From Clostridia bacterium (GTDB lineage: Bacteria; Bacillota; Clostridia; TANB77; CAG-508): 64,000 nucleotides of DNA. Shown here in pieces: positions 26,241 through 35,685 of this stretch (position 1 is the stretch's first letter; each line of letters starts with the position of its first letter). The stretch covers positions 62,001-126,000 of the forward strand of contig JAFROW010000013.1 in the NCBI GenBank assembly GCA_017429505.1, read 5' to 3'. Below the pieces are notes generated by a model. That model did no database searches. It was not told the DNA's origin and saw only the letters and a program-made list of their open reading frames with translations. The translations under genes were made by a program, and so were the position numbers.

Positions 26241-26345
26241 TATATAGGAAAAATCGTCAGATTTTTACGTATATAAAAAGACAAAGTTTCCTATATTTGC
26301 GCGATTGCTTTGCAATCTGCGCAGTGGCGAAGCCACTTTTCTTAC
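26241..26345 (+). repeat. Palindromic ~105-bp repeat, copy B
   Basis: TATATAGGAAAAATCG ... GCCACTTTTCTTAC with hairpins GATTGC/GCAATC and GTGGC/GCCAC. It has the variant middle with ACGTATATAAAAAGACAAAG, shared with copies C and E. It lies inside the rpsF-ssb operon spacer on the transcribed minus strand. Confidence 0.8.
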
Positions 26346-26369
26346 TTTAAAAAAGCCCCTAATCTTTTT

Positions 26370-26654
26370 TTATTTTTCTTTTCTTACTACGATGAATTTT
26401 AAAATTTCATCTGTTATTCTGTAGTTTCTTTCTAATTCTGCAATTGAATCAGGCTTAGCTTCAAAATTGATTAGCATATATGTTGCTTCTTTGTTCTTTT
26501 TGATTTCGTAAGCTAACTTTTTCTTGCCCATATTTTCTACAGATTCTACTTTTCCGTTTTCATTTATTAATCCTGTGAATTTACTTTCTAAAGCTTTTAT
26601 AGCTTCTTCAGTACAATTTGGATTAATAATGATTACACTCTCGTATTTATTCAT
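26370..26654 (-). CDS. rpsF: 30S ribosomal protein S6
   Basis: Small-subunit protein that binds S18. Residues MNKYESVIIINPN to the C-terminal EILKFIVVRKEK, 94 residues, normal length. The ATG at 26654 follows GGAGGTGGAAATA; a GTG 9 nt upstream overlaps the ribosome-binding site and is not the start. First gene of rpsF-ssb-rpsR. Downstream spacing to ssb (153 bp) is enlarged by an inserted repeat. Confidence 0.97.
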   Translation of the reverse strand: MNKYESVIIINPNCTEEAIKALESKFTGLINENGKVESVENMGKKKLAYEIKKNKEATYMLINFEAKPDSIAELERNYRITDEILKFIVVRKEK

Positions 26655-26750
26655 TATTTCCACCTCCTTTTGGATTTATAACCCACAATCAAAGTTATGA
26701 GTAAGGATGTTAAAACTCCCTTTATTTTTTAACAAATATTATTTTATCAC

Positions 26751-26780
26751 AAAAAATCCCTCTTGGCAAGGGATTTTTAA
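26751..26780. terminator. Bidirectional hairpin terminator
   Basis: AAAAATCCC/GGGATTTTT stem with an 8-9 nt loop, just after the stop of the coiled-coil gene at 26787. Confidence 0.8.
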
Positions 26781-26786
26781 AATTTT

Positions 26787-27350
26787 TTAATTCGCAATTG
26801 CAAGTTTAAGTTTTCTAATTTCATTTTCATTTGAAATAATTCTAGCTTCTAATTTTTCATCGCGTTCATAAGATATTGAAGATAGTACATTTATTGCATT
26901 TACTACATCTTCTACTATTTCTTCCTTTTGAATTTTCAAATTCTCTTTAAATTCTTTTCTTAAATTATTTATATCTTCCTTAACTTCTTCTCTTAAAGTA
27001 TTCATATCTTCCTTAACTTCTTCTCTTAAAGTATTCATATCTTCTTTAAATTCTTGCCTAATTTCTTTTAAATCTTCTTTCGTTGCGAATTTCTTTAAAT
27101 CCTCTTTCGTTGCGAATTTCTTTAAATCCTCTTTCGTTGCGAATTTCTTTAAATCCTCTTTCGTTGCGAATTTCTTTAAATCCTCTTTCGTTGCGAATTT
27201 CTTTAAATCCTCTTTCGTTGCAAATTTCTTTGCCTCGTCTTTTGTAACCATGTTTTTCATTTCACTTCTTATTTCATCTAAAGTTATTTGAAAATTATTA
27301 AATCCTTTTAATAATGAAATAAGTATTTCATCTCTTTCTTTATTAGTCAT
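26787..27350 (-). CDS. Repeat-built coiled-coil protein
   Basis: A 187-residue soluble protein with no recognised catalytic domain. Residues 1-40 are a short helical head. Six near-identical 9-residue units KFATKEDLK follow, then three 11-residue units of the type EDMNTLREEVK, then a charged helical end. The alternation predicts a long coiled coil with a hendecad section. The head (IRSEMKNMVTKDEA) resembles other TKxDL repeat proteins of unknown role in Firmicutes and their phages. Function unknown. GGAGGG precedes the ATG. Confidence 0.7.
   Translation of the reverse strand: MTNKERDEILISLLKGFNNFQITLDEIRSEMKNMVTKDEAKKFATKEDLKKFATKEDLKKFATKEDLKKFATKEDLKKFATKEDLKKFATKEDLKEIRQEFKEDMNTLREEVKEDMNTLREEVKEDINNLRKEFKENLKIQKEEIVEDVVNAINVLSSISYERDEKLEARIISNENEIRKLKLAIAN
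27069..27236 (-). repeat. 27-bp coding minisatellite
   Basis: Six tandem copies of a 27-bp unit (containing TTCGTTGCGAATTTCTTTAA on the plus strand) that are almost identical at the DNA level, including synonymous positions. This indicates recent expansion or gene conversion. Each encodes nine residues, so copy-number change keeps the frame. Confidence 0.9.
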
Positions 27351-27412
27351 TTTTCCCTCCTTTCTCTGCTTTCATAAAATAATCAAATAATTTTTTTCTA
27401 GTATATAGATTA

Positions 27413-27460
27413 CTAAATATCTTCATATATAGCTAAGTCATTTCTTATATATCTCAACAT
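27413..27460 (-). CDS. Possible 15-residue peptide
   Basis: MLRYIRNDLAIYEDI, 8 nt after a very strong AGGAGGTG. It lies alone in the 393-bp gap 27351-27743, which otherwise shows only AT-rich sequence. It could be a leader peptide or chance; nothing supports translation beyond the ribosome-binding site. Confidence 0.25.
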   Translation of the reverse strand: MLRYIRNDLAIYEDI

Positions 27461-27743
27461 GTTTACACCTCCTAGTATATAATATTTTGTTTTATTTAGC
27501 AATATATTTATCTAACCATAAATTAGTTTTTATATTCAATTTTCTCTTTTTTACTCTTTTTTTCTTTGATTTTTTTAAGAATAAAACTATTTGAAATAAT
27601 TACCAATAATAAAAAATTATATCTCCCTACTAAAGGAATTTTTAAATCTTATATGCAAAAAAACTATTGCAATTAATATATTATCATAAAATAAATAATA
27701 ATGCAATAGTTTTTTAAATTTTTTCCATATTTTTACATTTTTA

Positions 27744-28391
27744 TTAATATTCTCTTGGCTTTAATTCTAAATAAATAGGTTTTTCTTCACCAATCATAGT
27801 AGATTTTCCGTGTCCCGGATACACAATTGTTTCATCAGGTAGTTTCATAAGTTTATTTGTAATTGAATCTATTATATCTACAAAATTAGAAGTTGGTAAA
27901 TCTGTTCTTCCCCATGCTCCTCTAAATAAGGTGTCCCCTGAAATTAATAATTTTTCAGATTCGCAATATAATGAAGATGAACCTATCGTATGACCAGGTG
28001 TGTGAATTACTTTGAACTCTAATCCTCCAAGGTGAATTAAATCTCCATCATCTATTCGAGAATCCGCTTCTAACTCAATTTCTGGCATATCTATTATCTG
28101 AGTTAAATTAATACTCATATCATTAAGTCCTTCTGCATCAAACCTATGAATTATAATTTTGCCTCCCTTTCTATTTTTAAGTTCTGTGACTCCGCTAATA
28201 TGATCACCATGACAATGTGTAATATAAATATATTTAAGCTTTGAATTTAAAATCTCAAGTACTTCTATTATTTTATCTACATCTCCTGCGGGGTCTACTA
28301 CCATAGTTTCTTTTGTTTCTTCATCACAAATTATATAACAATTTGTAGGATCTCCAATCCAAGTTTTAATTTTTAGTCTTTTAAGTATCAT
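27744..28391 (-). CDS. MBL-fold hydrolase (glyoxalase II-like)
   Basis: Cytoplasmic metallo-beta-lactamase-fold hydrolase. About 215 residues. Metal motif THCHGDHISG (about 57-66), then IHTPGHTIGSS, ISGDTLFRG with the bridging Asp, and the C-terminal YPGHGKSTMIGEE. It resembles YcbL/glyoxalase II-type thioester hydrolases, but the substrate-binding C-terminal helices of true glyoxalase II are absent. The ATG at 28391 has GGAG 6 nt upstream; an earlier in-frame ATG coincides with that site. In many Firmicutes such a gene lies next to rel, as here. Confidence 0.85.
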   Translation of the reverse strand: MILKRLKIKTWIGDPTNCYIICDEETKETMVVDPAGDVDKIIEVLEILNSKLKYIYITHCHGDHISGVTELKNRKGGKIIIHRFDAEGLNDMSINLTQIIDMPEIELEADSRIDDGDLIHLGGLEFKVIHTPGHTIGSSSLYCESEKLLISGDTLFRGAWGRTDLPTSNFVDIIDSITNKLMKLPDETIVYPGHGKSTMIGEEKPIYLELKPREY

Positions 28392-28443
28392 TACTAACTC
28401 CATTTCTTAACATATATTTGTATAAAATTTTGTATCTATTATT

Positions 28444-28618
28444 GAATATATAAGTATTTTGAGAATCAACCTTATTTATCTTCATAACTTAGAAATTCTT
28501 AGTAATTTTGCAAGGGAATCTAAAAACAAAATTTTTTAGGGTGCTTGCAAAATTAATTAGAATTTATTATTGTTAAATGAAAGTTACATAAGATTGTTCG
28601 AAAAATACTTATATATTC
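28444..28618. repeat. 175-bp palindromic element
   Basis: The terminal arms GAATATATAAGTATTTT and AAAATACTTATATATTC are perfect 17-bp inverted repeats. Further in, CTTCATAACTT pairs imperfectly with AAGTTACATAAG, and TAATTTTGCAAG pairs with CTTGCAAAATTA near the centre. Most of the segment can fold into one long hairpin. It lies between rel and the MBL hydrolase. It could be a MITE-like insertion or a processed structure in the rel transcript. Confidence 0.65.
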
Positions 28619-28629
28619 GATTAATGAAA

Positions 28630-30834
28630 TTAAACCTTTTTCCTCTTTACCTCATATACGCTATCAATTTTTCTTAGTGCTTTTAGTACGTTATTCAAAT
28701 CATCAACTCCTTGTGTTTCAAGTGTTGCTTCGATAACAGCAATTCTATCTTTATTTGCTTTTGCGCTGACTGCAACCATTTTTGCTTTTGCATTATTTAA
28801 AGCTGTTATTACATCTGAAAGAAGATTGCTTCTATCATTTGCATAAATTTCAATTTCTGCTTTATATGAAATTTTTTCTTCTTCTACCCACGAAACATCA
28901 ATCATTCTACTTTCTTCTTTTAAAAGTTCTTTAACATTTATGCAATCTTTTCTATGAACAGAAACTCCTCTTCCCTTTGTAATATAGCCAACAATTTCAT
29001 CCCCTGGAAGTGGATTACAACATCTTGAAAGCTTAACCAAACAATTATCAATTCCTTTTACAATTATTCCGTTGCTTGACTGTTTATTTTTGTTTGTTTG
29101 CTTTTCTGTAGCAAGCTTTTTTATTTCGTCTTCTATATTATTTTCCTGGTGATATTTTCTATATTCTATAAGCATTCTTGCAATAACTTTATTTGCCGTA
29201 TTTGCTCCAAAACCAACTGCAGCATACATTTGCTCTAGATTTTCATATTTATATCTATCTAGCATTGGTTTAATATATTCAGGCTTAAACAATTCTGCAT
29301 AATCTATACTGATCCTTTTAACTTCTTTCTCAATTAACTCTTTCCCTTTTTCAATATTTTCTTCTTTATTTTCTTTTCTAAACCACGAATTAATCTTATT
29401 TCTTGCAGATGAACTTTTAACAAATTTAAGCCAATCCATACTAGGTCCTTTAGAATTATCTGATGTAATTATCTCTACTATATCTCCACTTTTTAGTGGT
29501 GTTAAAATTGGCATCATCTTGCTATTTATTTTACAACCTACCATATGGTGTCCTATTTCTGCATGTATATTGTATGCAAAGTCTATTGCATTTGCACCTT
29601 TTGGTAAAACCTTTATTTTTCCTTTTGGAGTAAAAACATATACTTCATCTTCAAATAACTCTGTTTTTAAGGTTTCCAAAAACTCTTGTGGATCTTGCAT
29701 TTCTTTTTGCCATTCTATTGTTTCTCTAAGCCATGCCAAATCATCTTGTTTTACTTTTACATTTTGCTTACCAATTCCTAAGAAATTAGCTTCTTTATAA
29801 GCCCAATGTGCCGCAATACCAAATTCTGCAACTTTATGCATGTCCCATGTACGGATTTGAACTTCAAAAGGCGTTCCTTTTTCTCCAAGTAAAGTTGTAT
29901 GAATTGATTGATACATATTAGGCTTTGGAACAGCAATATAATCTTTAAACCTACCTGGCATCGGATTATACATCTCATGTACGACCCCAAGCGAAGCATA
30001 ACAATCTTTTACAGAATTCACAATAATTCTTATTGCAAAAAGGTCATAAATTTGATCAAGTGTAGAGTTGTCTCTTTTCATCTTTTTATATATACTATAA
30101 AAATGTTTTGCTCTTCCAGTAACTTCTGCATCTATTCTTTGCTTTTTTAATGAAACTCGAATATCATCCATTATTTTATCAAGAAATTGAAGTCTTTCTT
30201 CTCTTTTCTTGTTTATACCTTCTACTATTTCTCTATATTCTTCAGGATATAGATATTTAAAAGCTAAATCATCAAGCTCTGCTTTAATAGAGTAAAGTCC
30301 AAGTCTATTGGCAAGAGGAGAATATAAATCCATTGTTTCTTTAGAATTCACAATTTGTCTTTCTCTTTTTAAGTATTTTAAAGTCCTCATATTATGAAGT
30401 CTATCTGCAAGTTTAATAAGGATAACTCTAATATCTTTACCCATTGCTAAAAACATCTTTCTGTAGTTCTCAACTTGACTTTCTTCAATAGAAGCAAATT
30501 GAATATTACTAAGTTTTGTAACACCATCTACCATTTCAGCAACTTCTTCGCCAAACTCTTTTACAATATCTTCATGTGTTGCATCTGTATCTTCAATAAC
30601 ATCATGTAGAAGTGCTGCAGCAATAGTTTGATCATCCAGTCCCATATCAGCCAAAATGAAAGCAACTTGTAACGGATGAATAATATATGGTTCTCCAGAA
30701 TTTCTTTTTTGATCACCATGTTTTTGCAAAGCATAATTATATGCTTTTAATATAAACTTTGTATCTACTCTGCGTGAATTTTGTTTCTTTTTTGAAATTA
30801 TATCTTGTATTGTTACTTCTTTTAATTCCGACAT
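28630..30834 (-). CDS. rel: Bifunctional (p)ppGpp synthetase/hydrolase Rel
   Basis: Makes and degrades the stringent-response alarmone. 734 residues, the usual Firmicute length. In order: HD hydrolase domain (AALLHDVIEDT, about 75), synthetase domain (YQSIHTTLLG, about 290), TGS (about 400-460), helical/zinc-finger region (CLVKLSRCCNPLPGDEI) and C-terminal ACT. All key residues for both activities appear intact. recJ lies just upstream, separated by 24 bp. The apt gene often found between recJ and rel is absent. Confidence 0.96.
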   Translation of the reverse strand: MSELKEVTIQDIISKKKQNSRRVDTKFILKAYNYALQKHGDQKRNSGEPYIIHPLQVAFILADMGLDDQTIAAALLHDVIEDTDATHEDIVKEFGEEVAEMVDGVTKLSNIQFASIEESQVENYRKMFLAMGKDIRVILIKLADRLHNMRTLKYLKRERQIVNSKETMDLYSPLANRLGLYSIKAELDDLAFKYLYPEEYREIVEGINKKREERLQFLDKIMDDIRVSLKKQRIDAEVTGRAKHFYSIYKKMKRDNSTLDQIYDLFAIRIIVNSVKDCYASLGVVHEMYNPMPGRFKDYIAVPKPNMYQSIHTTLLGEKGTPFEVQIRTWDMHKVAEFGIAAHWAYKEANFLGIGKQNVKVKQDDLAWLRETIEWQKEMQDPQEFLETLKTELFEDEVYVFTPKGKIKVLPKGANAIDFAYNIHAEIGHHMVGCKINSKMMPILTPLKSGDIVEIITSDNSKGPSMDWLKFVKSSSARNKINSWFRKENKEENIEKGKELIEKEVKRISIDYAELFKPEYIKPMLDRYKYENLEQMYAAVGFGANTANKVIARMLIEYRKYHQENNIEDEIKKLATEKQTNKNKQSSNGIIVKGIDNCLVKLSRCCNPLPGDEIVGYITKGRGVSVHRKDCINVKELLKEESRMIDVSWVEEEKISYKAEIEIYANDRSNLLSDVITALNNAKAKMVAVSAKANKDRIAVIEATLETQGVDDLNNVLKALRKIDSVYEVKRKKV

Positions 30835-30858
30835 CTTTATCCCCTCCTAAGGTTCTTT

Positions 30859-32547
30859 TCAAATTGATTTCATAATGTCTTTTAAATTTATCTGCACACT
30901 ATCAGTCCCATTAAATGAATTAATCTCTAAACAACCCACAACATCAACCTTATCTCCAATAACAAAATCATCTACCATATATCCCAAATTAAATCCAATT
31001 ACATTTATATAAGTGTTGTTATTGCTTTTTAAAATAAGTCTAAGATGTTTTCCTTCTGTTAAAGACCTAATAGAGTCAATTTTTAAATTTTTAAATGCAA
31101 ATATTGGCATTTTGTTTCCTTCACCTAATGGTTCAAGTAAACTTAAGCTTTCAACTATTTCTTTATTTATATTGTCTATATTAATATTGCAATCTATGTT
31201 AATTGTAGGATATATTCCTTTTAAATCTGCTGTTTTTGCATACTCTTCAAATTTTACTTTTAGTTTAGGTAAATTTTCTCTTTTTATACTTAAACCAACT
31301 GCCATACTATGACCGCCAAATCCTTCTAAAACATCTTTACATTCTGTTAAAGCTTCATGCAGATCAAATCCCGCAATGCTTCTTCCTGATCCTTTTCCTA
31401 TATCTTCTCCATCTTTATAACATACAAGAAGACATGGCTTATAGTATAAATCTGTTATTTTTGAAGCAACTATTCCTACAACTCCGTGATGCCAATCATC
31501 CCCTCCTAAAACTATGCTGTTTTCATCCTCTAGGTGGTTTTTCTCGATTTGTTTAATCGCATCTTCATAAATAATTTTTTCATATTCTTGTCTGTCATTA
31601 TTGTATTTTGCAATATTTCTAGCTTTTTCCGAAGCTTCTCTCATATTACCACATAGAAGTAAATCTAAAGCTTCATTTGCATGTCCCATTCTTCCGCAAG
31701 CATTTATCCTTGGCGCAACCCCGAAAGAAATTGCAGTAGAATCTATTTTTCTGTAGCCTGCTAAGTTAAGAAGTGAAATAAGTCCACAATTTTTGGTTTG
31801 CTTTATTAGCATTAATCCAAGCTTTGTTATAACCCTATTTTCATCTTTTAAAGGAACTATATCTGAAATAGTTCCAAGTGCCACTATATCTAAATATTTT
31901 AAATATTGTTTTTCATCTAAATTTAGTTTTTGAGATATTGCTTGGCATAATTTAAAAGCAACTCCTACTCCTGCAAGCTCTCTAAAGGGATATTTATTGT
32001 CTTTTCTTTTACAATCTACAACAGCAATAGCATTTGGAAGTTTTTCACCAGGCTCATGATGATCTGTTACAATTGTTTCAATTCCTAAACTTTTGGCGTA
32101 TTCAATTTCTTCTATCCCTGTAATTCCGCAATCAACTGTTATCATAAGATTATGTCCTTGCTCTGCAATTATTTTTATTGCTTCTTTGTTTAATCCATAC
32201 CCCTCATTTAGCCTATTTGGAATATATTCATCTACTTCAACACCTAAATCTTTGAAAAAACTTTTTAAAACTGTAATACTTGTAATTCCATCAACATCAT
32301 AGTCTCCAAAAATAATTATTTTTTCTTTGTTTTCTATAGCCTTTAAAATTCTTTCTACAGCTTTTTCCATATCTGGCATTTGATATGGATTGTGAAAATC
32401 ATGCCTTGTTGGCTCTAAATATTTTTTTATATCTTGTATTTCTCTGTTCGCTAAAATAGTTGCAAGCAAGCTATTTACATTGTATTTTTCTTGTATATCT
32501 TTTATCTTTTCTTCATTTATTTTATAATATTCCCATTTTGTTTTCAT
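30859..32547 (-). CDS. recJ: Single-stranded-DNA exonuclease RecJ
   Basis: 5'-3' exonuclease for recombination and mismatch repair. 562 residues, typical of the shorter RecJ form. DHH-family motifs are GDYDVDGITS, MITVDCGITG and VTDHHEPGE in the first domain. The DHHA1 part has GGHSMAVGLSI. An OB-fold lies at the C-terminus. The ATG at 32547 follows AAAGGAAAGAGT. Likely cotranscribed with rel downstream. Confidence 0.95.
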   Translation of the reverse strand: MKTKWEYYKINEEKIKDIQEKYNVNSLLATILANREIQDIKKYLEPTRHDFHNPYQMPDMEKAVERILKAIENKEKIIIFGDYDVDGITSITVLKSFFKDLGVEVDEYIPNRLNEGYGLNKEAIKIIAEQGHNLMITVDCGITGIEEIEYAKSLGIETIVTDHHEPGEKLPNAIAVVDCKRKDNKYPFRELAGVGVAFKLCQAISQKLNLDEKQYLKYLDIVALGTISDIVPLKDENRVITKLGLMLIKQTKNCGLISLLNLAGYRKIDSTAISFGVAPRINACGRMGHANEALDLLLCGNMREASEKARNIAKYNNDRQEYEKIIYEDAIKQIEKNHLEDENSIVLGGDDWHHGVVGIVASKITDLYYKPCLLVCYKDGEDIGKGSGRSIAGFDLHEALTECKDVLEGFGGHSMAVGLSIKRENLPKLKVKFEEYAKTADLKGIYPTINIDCNINIDNINKEIVESLSLLEPLGEGNKMPIFAFKNLKIDSIRSLTEGKHLRLILKSNNNTYINVIGFNLGYMVDDFVIGDKVDVVGCLEINSFNGTDSVQINLKDIMKSI

Positions 32548-32613
32548 ACTCTTTCCTTTCATTATACCTGCTTAGTATGTATTGTACTACACACAAAATA
32601 AAAATGCAAGAAG

Positions 32614-32650
32614 ATTAAAAAAAGTTGCAAATTTCTTTGCAACTTTTCTT
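32614..32650 (-). terminator. Terminator of rny
   Basis: AAAAGTTGCAAA/TTTGCAACTTTT stem with T7 on the minus strand. A second hairpin (TAACAGAAAAGTCA and its complement, 32654-32686) stands between it and the rny stop, so two consecutive structures end this transcript. Confidence 0.85.
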
Positions 32651-32697
32651 AGTATAACAGAAAAGTCATATTGACTTTTCTGTTACACTAAATACGA

Positions 32698-34242
32698 TTA
32701 TTTAGCATAATCAACTATTCTTTTTTCTCTGATTACATTAACCTTAATTTGTCCTGGATATTCCATTTCTTCTTCAATTTTCTTTGAAACATCTCTTGCT
32801 AATACTATCATTTGATCATCATTAATTTTATCAGGTTTAACTATAATTCTAACCTCACGACCTGCTTGAATAGCAAATGATTTTTCAACTCCTTCGAATG
32901 AATCAGCAATTGCTTCTAAACTTTCTAATCTCTTTATGTAAGCTTCTAGTGTTTCTCTTCTTGCTCCAGGTCTTGATGCTGAAATTGCGTCAGCAGCTTG
33001 AACTAAAACTGCTTCCATTGTCTGTGGTTCTACATCTCCATGATGTGCTTCAACTGCGTTTATAACTAGTGGATTTTCTTTACATTTCTTAAGAACATCT
33101 ACACCAATTTGTACGTGTGTTCCTTCCATATCATGGTCTAAAGCCTTTCCAATGTCATGAAGTAATCCTGCTCTTCTTGCTCTTTTTGCATCTAAGCCTA
33201 ATTCTTCTGCCATTATTCTTGCTAAATTTGATACCTCTATAGAGTGACTTAAAACATTTTGTCCATAACTTGTCCTATATTTTAGTTTTCCAAGTAATTT
33301 TATAATATCTGGATGCAAATTATTTACTCCCGTCTCTAATGCTGCTCTTTCGCCCTCATCTTTTATAATTTGACTAAGTTCTTCTTTTGCTTTTTCTACC
33401 ATTTCTTCAATCTTTGCTGGGTGAATTCTTCCATCATCAATTAATTTTTGAAGGGCTATTCTTGCAACTTCTCTTCTTAGTGGATCAAATCCTGATAAGA
33501 TAACTGCTTCAGGTGTATCATCTATTATTAAATCTATTCCTGTAAGAGTTTCTAATGCTTTAATATTTCTTCCTTCTCTACCAATTATTCTTCCTTTCAT
33601 ATCATCACTTGGAAGATTTACAATTGAAACTGTAGTTTCTGAAGTATGGTCTGCAGCACATTTTTGTACAGCATAAGTTATAATTTCTTTAGCATTTTTA
33701 TCAGATTCTTCTTTTGCTTTTTGATTTAAATCTCTAATAATTTTTGCTTTTTCAGTGCTAATTTCCTTCTCTACTTGTGCTAATAAAAAGTTTTTAGCTT
33801 CTTCTTTGCTTAGACTTGCAATTTTCTGTAATTCTTGAGATTGCTTTTCGATTAATTCATTTACTTCCTTTTTTTGAAGTTCAATGCTTTCATACTCTTT
33901 GTCTAAGTCTTTTTCTTTCTTTTCTAAGTTGTCTGAACGTCTGTCCAAATTTTCTTCTTTTTGAATCATTCTAGATTCTTGTTTTTGTACTTCGCTTCTT
34001 CTTTCTTTAATCTCTTTATCTAATTCATTCCTATCTTTCATTATTTCTTCTTTTGCTTTAATAATCTCTTCTTTTTTCATATTTTCCGCTTCTACTTTAG
34101 CAAGGTCAACAAGTCTTTTTGCTTCTTGTTCAGCTCCTTGAATTTTAGATTCAGCAATTTTTTTTCTTAAGAACATTCCAAGAAAAATTCCAATTGCTAT
34201 TGAGATTAAGAAAGTAGCGATAATGATTAATGTTGTGTTCAT
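32698..34242 (-). CDS. rny: Ribonuclease Y
   Basis: Membrane-anchored endoribonuclease that starts mRNA decay in Firmicutes. 514 residues: N-terminal membrane helix (about 3-24), a long coiled coil (to about 195), KH domain ([15 protein letters not shown]), then the HD phosphohydrolase domain with HSIEV and [11 protein letters not shown]. The ATG at 34242 lies 9 nt after GAGG; upstream codons are not conserved. Confidence 0.97.
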   Translation of the reverse strand: MNTTLIIIATFLISIAIGIFLGMFLRKKIAESKIQGAEQEAKRLVDLAKVEAENMKKEEIIKAKEEIMKDRNELDKEIKERRSEVQKQESRMIQKEENLDRRSDNLEKKEKDLDKEYESIELQKKEVNELIEKQSQELQKIASLSKEEAKNFLLAQVEKEISTEKAKIIRDLNQKAKEESDKNAKEIITYAVQKCAADHTSETTVSIVNLPSDDMKGRIIGREGRNIKALETLTGIDLIIDDTPEAVILSGFDPLRREVARIALQKLIDDGRIHPAKIEEMVEKAKEELSQIIKDEGERAALETGVNNLHPDIIKLLGKLKYRTSYGQNVLSHSIEVSNLARIMAEELGLDAKRARRAGLLHDIGKALDHDMEGTHVQIGVDVLKKCKENPLVINAVEAHHGDVEPQTMEAVLVQAADAISASRPGARRETLEAYIKRLESLEAIADSFEGVEKSFAIQAGREVRIIVKPDKINDDQMIVLARDVSKKIEEEMEYPGQIKVNVIREKRIVDYAK

Positions 34243-34415
34243 AATCATACACCTCTTTCTTATTAAATTTTCAATGTGCAAATAAATATATATATAAGAT
34301 TTCGGAACATATTTTTAAAATTGGAGAATAAATTTTAGTTATGTTCCAATTTATTCTTTTATTAAATATATTTCTCTACTCTTATAGTATATAAAAAAAT
34401 TGGCAAACTGTCAAG

Positions 34416-34502
34416 AGAAAAACTTAAAAAAATACTGCAACATCATTTTGGGGATATTTTCATTTACTAGTCACAGAAAAACTTAAAAAAATACTGCAAC
34501 AT
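34416..34502. repeat. 28-bp direct repeat including half of a terminator
   Basis: AGAAAAACTTAAAAAAATAC plus TGCAACAT occurs at 34416-34443 and again at 34475-34502. The second copy forms one arm of the aquaporin terminator. It looks like a local duplication that left an unpaired arm. Nothing else is seen in the 34243-34590 gap apart from a loose hairpin with GGAACATA/TATGTTCC near 34300-34350. Confidence 0.7.
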
Positions 34503-34520
34503 TGAAATTGCAGTATTTTT
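34483..34520 (-). terminator. Terminator of the aquaporin gene
   Basis: AAAAATACTGCAA/TTGCAGTATTTTT stem with a short loop and a T7 tail on the minus strand. Confidence 0.85.
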
Positions 34521-34590
34521 AATTTGTATTTTAAGAAACGTATACTAACATTCCGTATATACTTTAATATTGATTTAATCCTTTAATCTG

Positions 34591-35292
34591 TTATTTTGCT
34601 TCTTTTTCTTTATTTAAAAATTTATATGCAAATGCAGCTATTGCTGAACCTACAAATGGAGCAACTATAAATACCCAAACTTGTTTTATAGCTTCTGTTT
34701 TTCCTTTAATAGCCATAATTGTAGCTGGTGCTATACTTCTTGCAGGATTAACAGATGTTCCTGTTAGAGCAATTCCAAGGATATGTACAAAAGCTAAAGT
34801 AAGTCCAATTACTATACCTGCAACTGATGATTTCTTTTCATCTGAAGTTACTCCAATTATTGTATAAATAAATACAAATGTTAAAACAACTTCAACAGCA
34901 AGTGCTGCCCACATAGAAATTCCAAGTGAAGAACTTTCTCCAAATCCATTTGTTCCAAGTCCTATAGCTTCTATTCCTCCAGCTTGTGCTACTGCATCAG
35001 ATTGGCTTAAGATAAAGAAAAGGATTCCTGCACCAACAAATGCACCTATCACTTGTGCTAAAACATAAAATAAAAATTCTGTAATGGTAATTTTTTTGTT
35101 AATTAACATAGCAAGTGATACAGCAGGGTTTACATGACATCCTGATACATTTCCTATAACATAAGCCATTGCAACAATTGAAAGTCCAAATGCTAATGCT
35201 ATAGCTACTGTGTTTCCTGTAATTACAGCTGTTCCACATCCAAATAAAACTAATACAGCTGTTCCGATTGCCTCACAAAAATACTTTTTCAT
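34591..35292 (-). CDS. aqpZ: Aquaporin (MIP family)
   Basis: Six-helix channel with two half-helices, 233 residues. The NPA boxes are SGCHVNPAVSL (about 70) and GTSVNPARSI (about 188). A His in helix 5 (FVHILGIALTG) and the Arg after the second NPA are the narrow-filter residues of water channels, favouring AqpZ-type water transport over glycerol. GGAGG precedes the start. Monocistronic, with its own terminator. Confidence 0.9.
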   Translation of the reverse strand: MKKYFCEAIGTAVLVLFGCGTAVITGNTVAIALAFGLSIVAMAYVIGNVSGCHVNPAVSLAMLINKKITITEFLFYVLAQVIGAFVGAGILFFILSQSDAVAQAGGIEAIGLGTNGFGESSSLGISMWAALAVEVVLTFVFIYTIIGVTSDEKKSSVAGIVIGLTLAFVHILGIALTGTSVNPARSIAPATIMAIKGKTEAIKQVWVFIVAPFVGSAIAAFAYKFLNKEKEAK

Positions 35293-35439
35293 AAAATTTT
35301 CCTCCTTTAAAAATTCTGAATTTATTATATTATTTTTTTCATTTTAAGTCAATACATTTTTCAGTTTTTTATTTATTGCAGTTACTAGTTAAAGAATTTT
35401 TAAAAATTAATGTTATTCGGTTTTAGTATATATTTTTTT

Positions 35440-35636
35440 AAAAAATTTCTACGCACCCTATTTTTTGACTATAACGTGAGGATTATCTGTAATCTATTTT
35501 AAGCGCATTTCAGGTTTTCAAAAATAGTTTCTTAATAAAAAACGCCTATTTTTAATTTTCGTAAGAAATAAATACACATTTATAGTATGTTTCATAGTCT
35601 TCATTTGGTTGAGATTTTTGCGTACAAATTTTCTAA
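35440..35636. repeat. ~196-bp inverted-terminal-repeat element, copy 2
   Basis: Starts AAAAAATTTCTACGCACCC and ends TTTTTGCGTACAAATTTT, 197 bp, oriented as copy 1 and sharing its interior GTGAGGATT...AATCTATTTT. It fills most of the gap between the aquaporin gene and the rpe stop. Confidence 0.75.
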
Positions 35637-35685
35637 ATTAATATTATATAATCCCAAAATATTGCTTTCTAATCTATTAATATAT

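Noticed and set aside
27069..27236. Short regular repeats resembling a CRISPR array
   Set aside because: The 27-bp units are directly adjacent with no spacers, stay in one reading frame and encode a nine-residue coiled-coil repeat.
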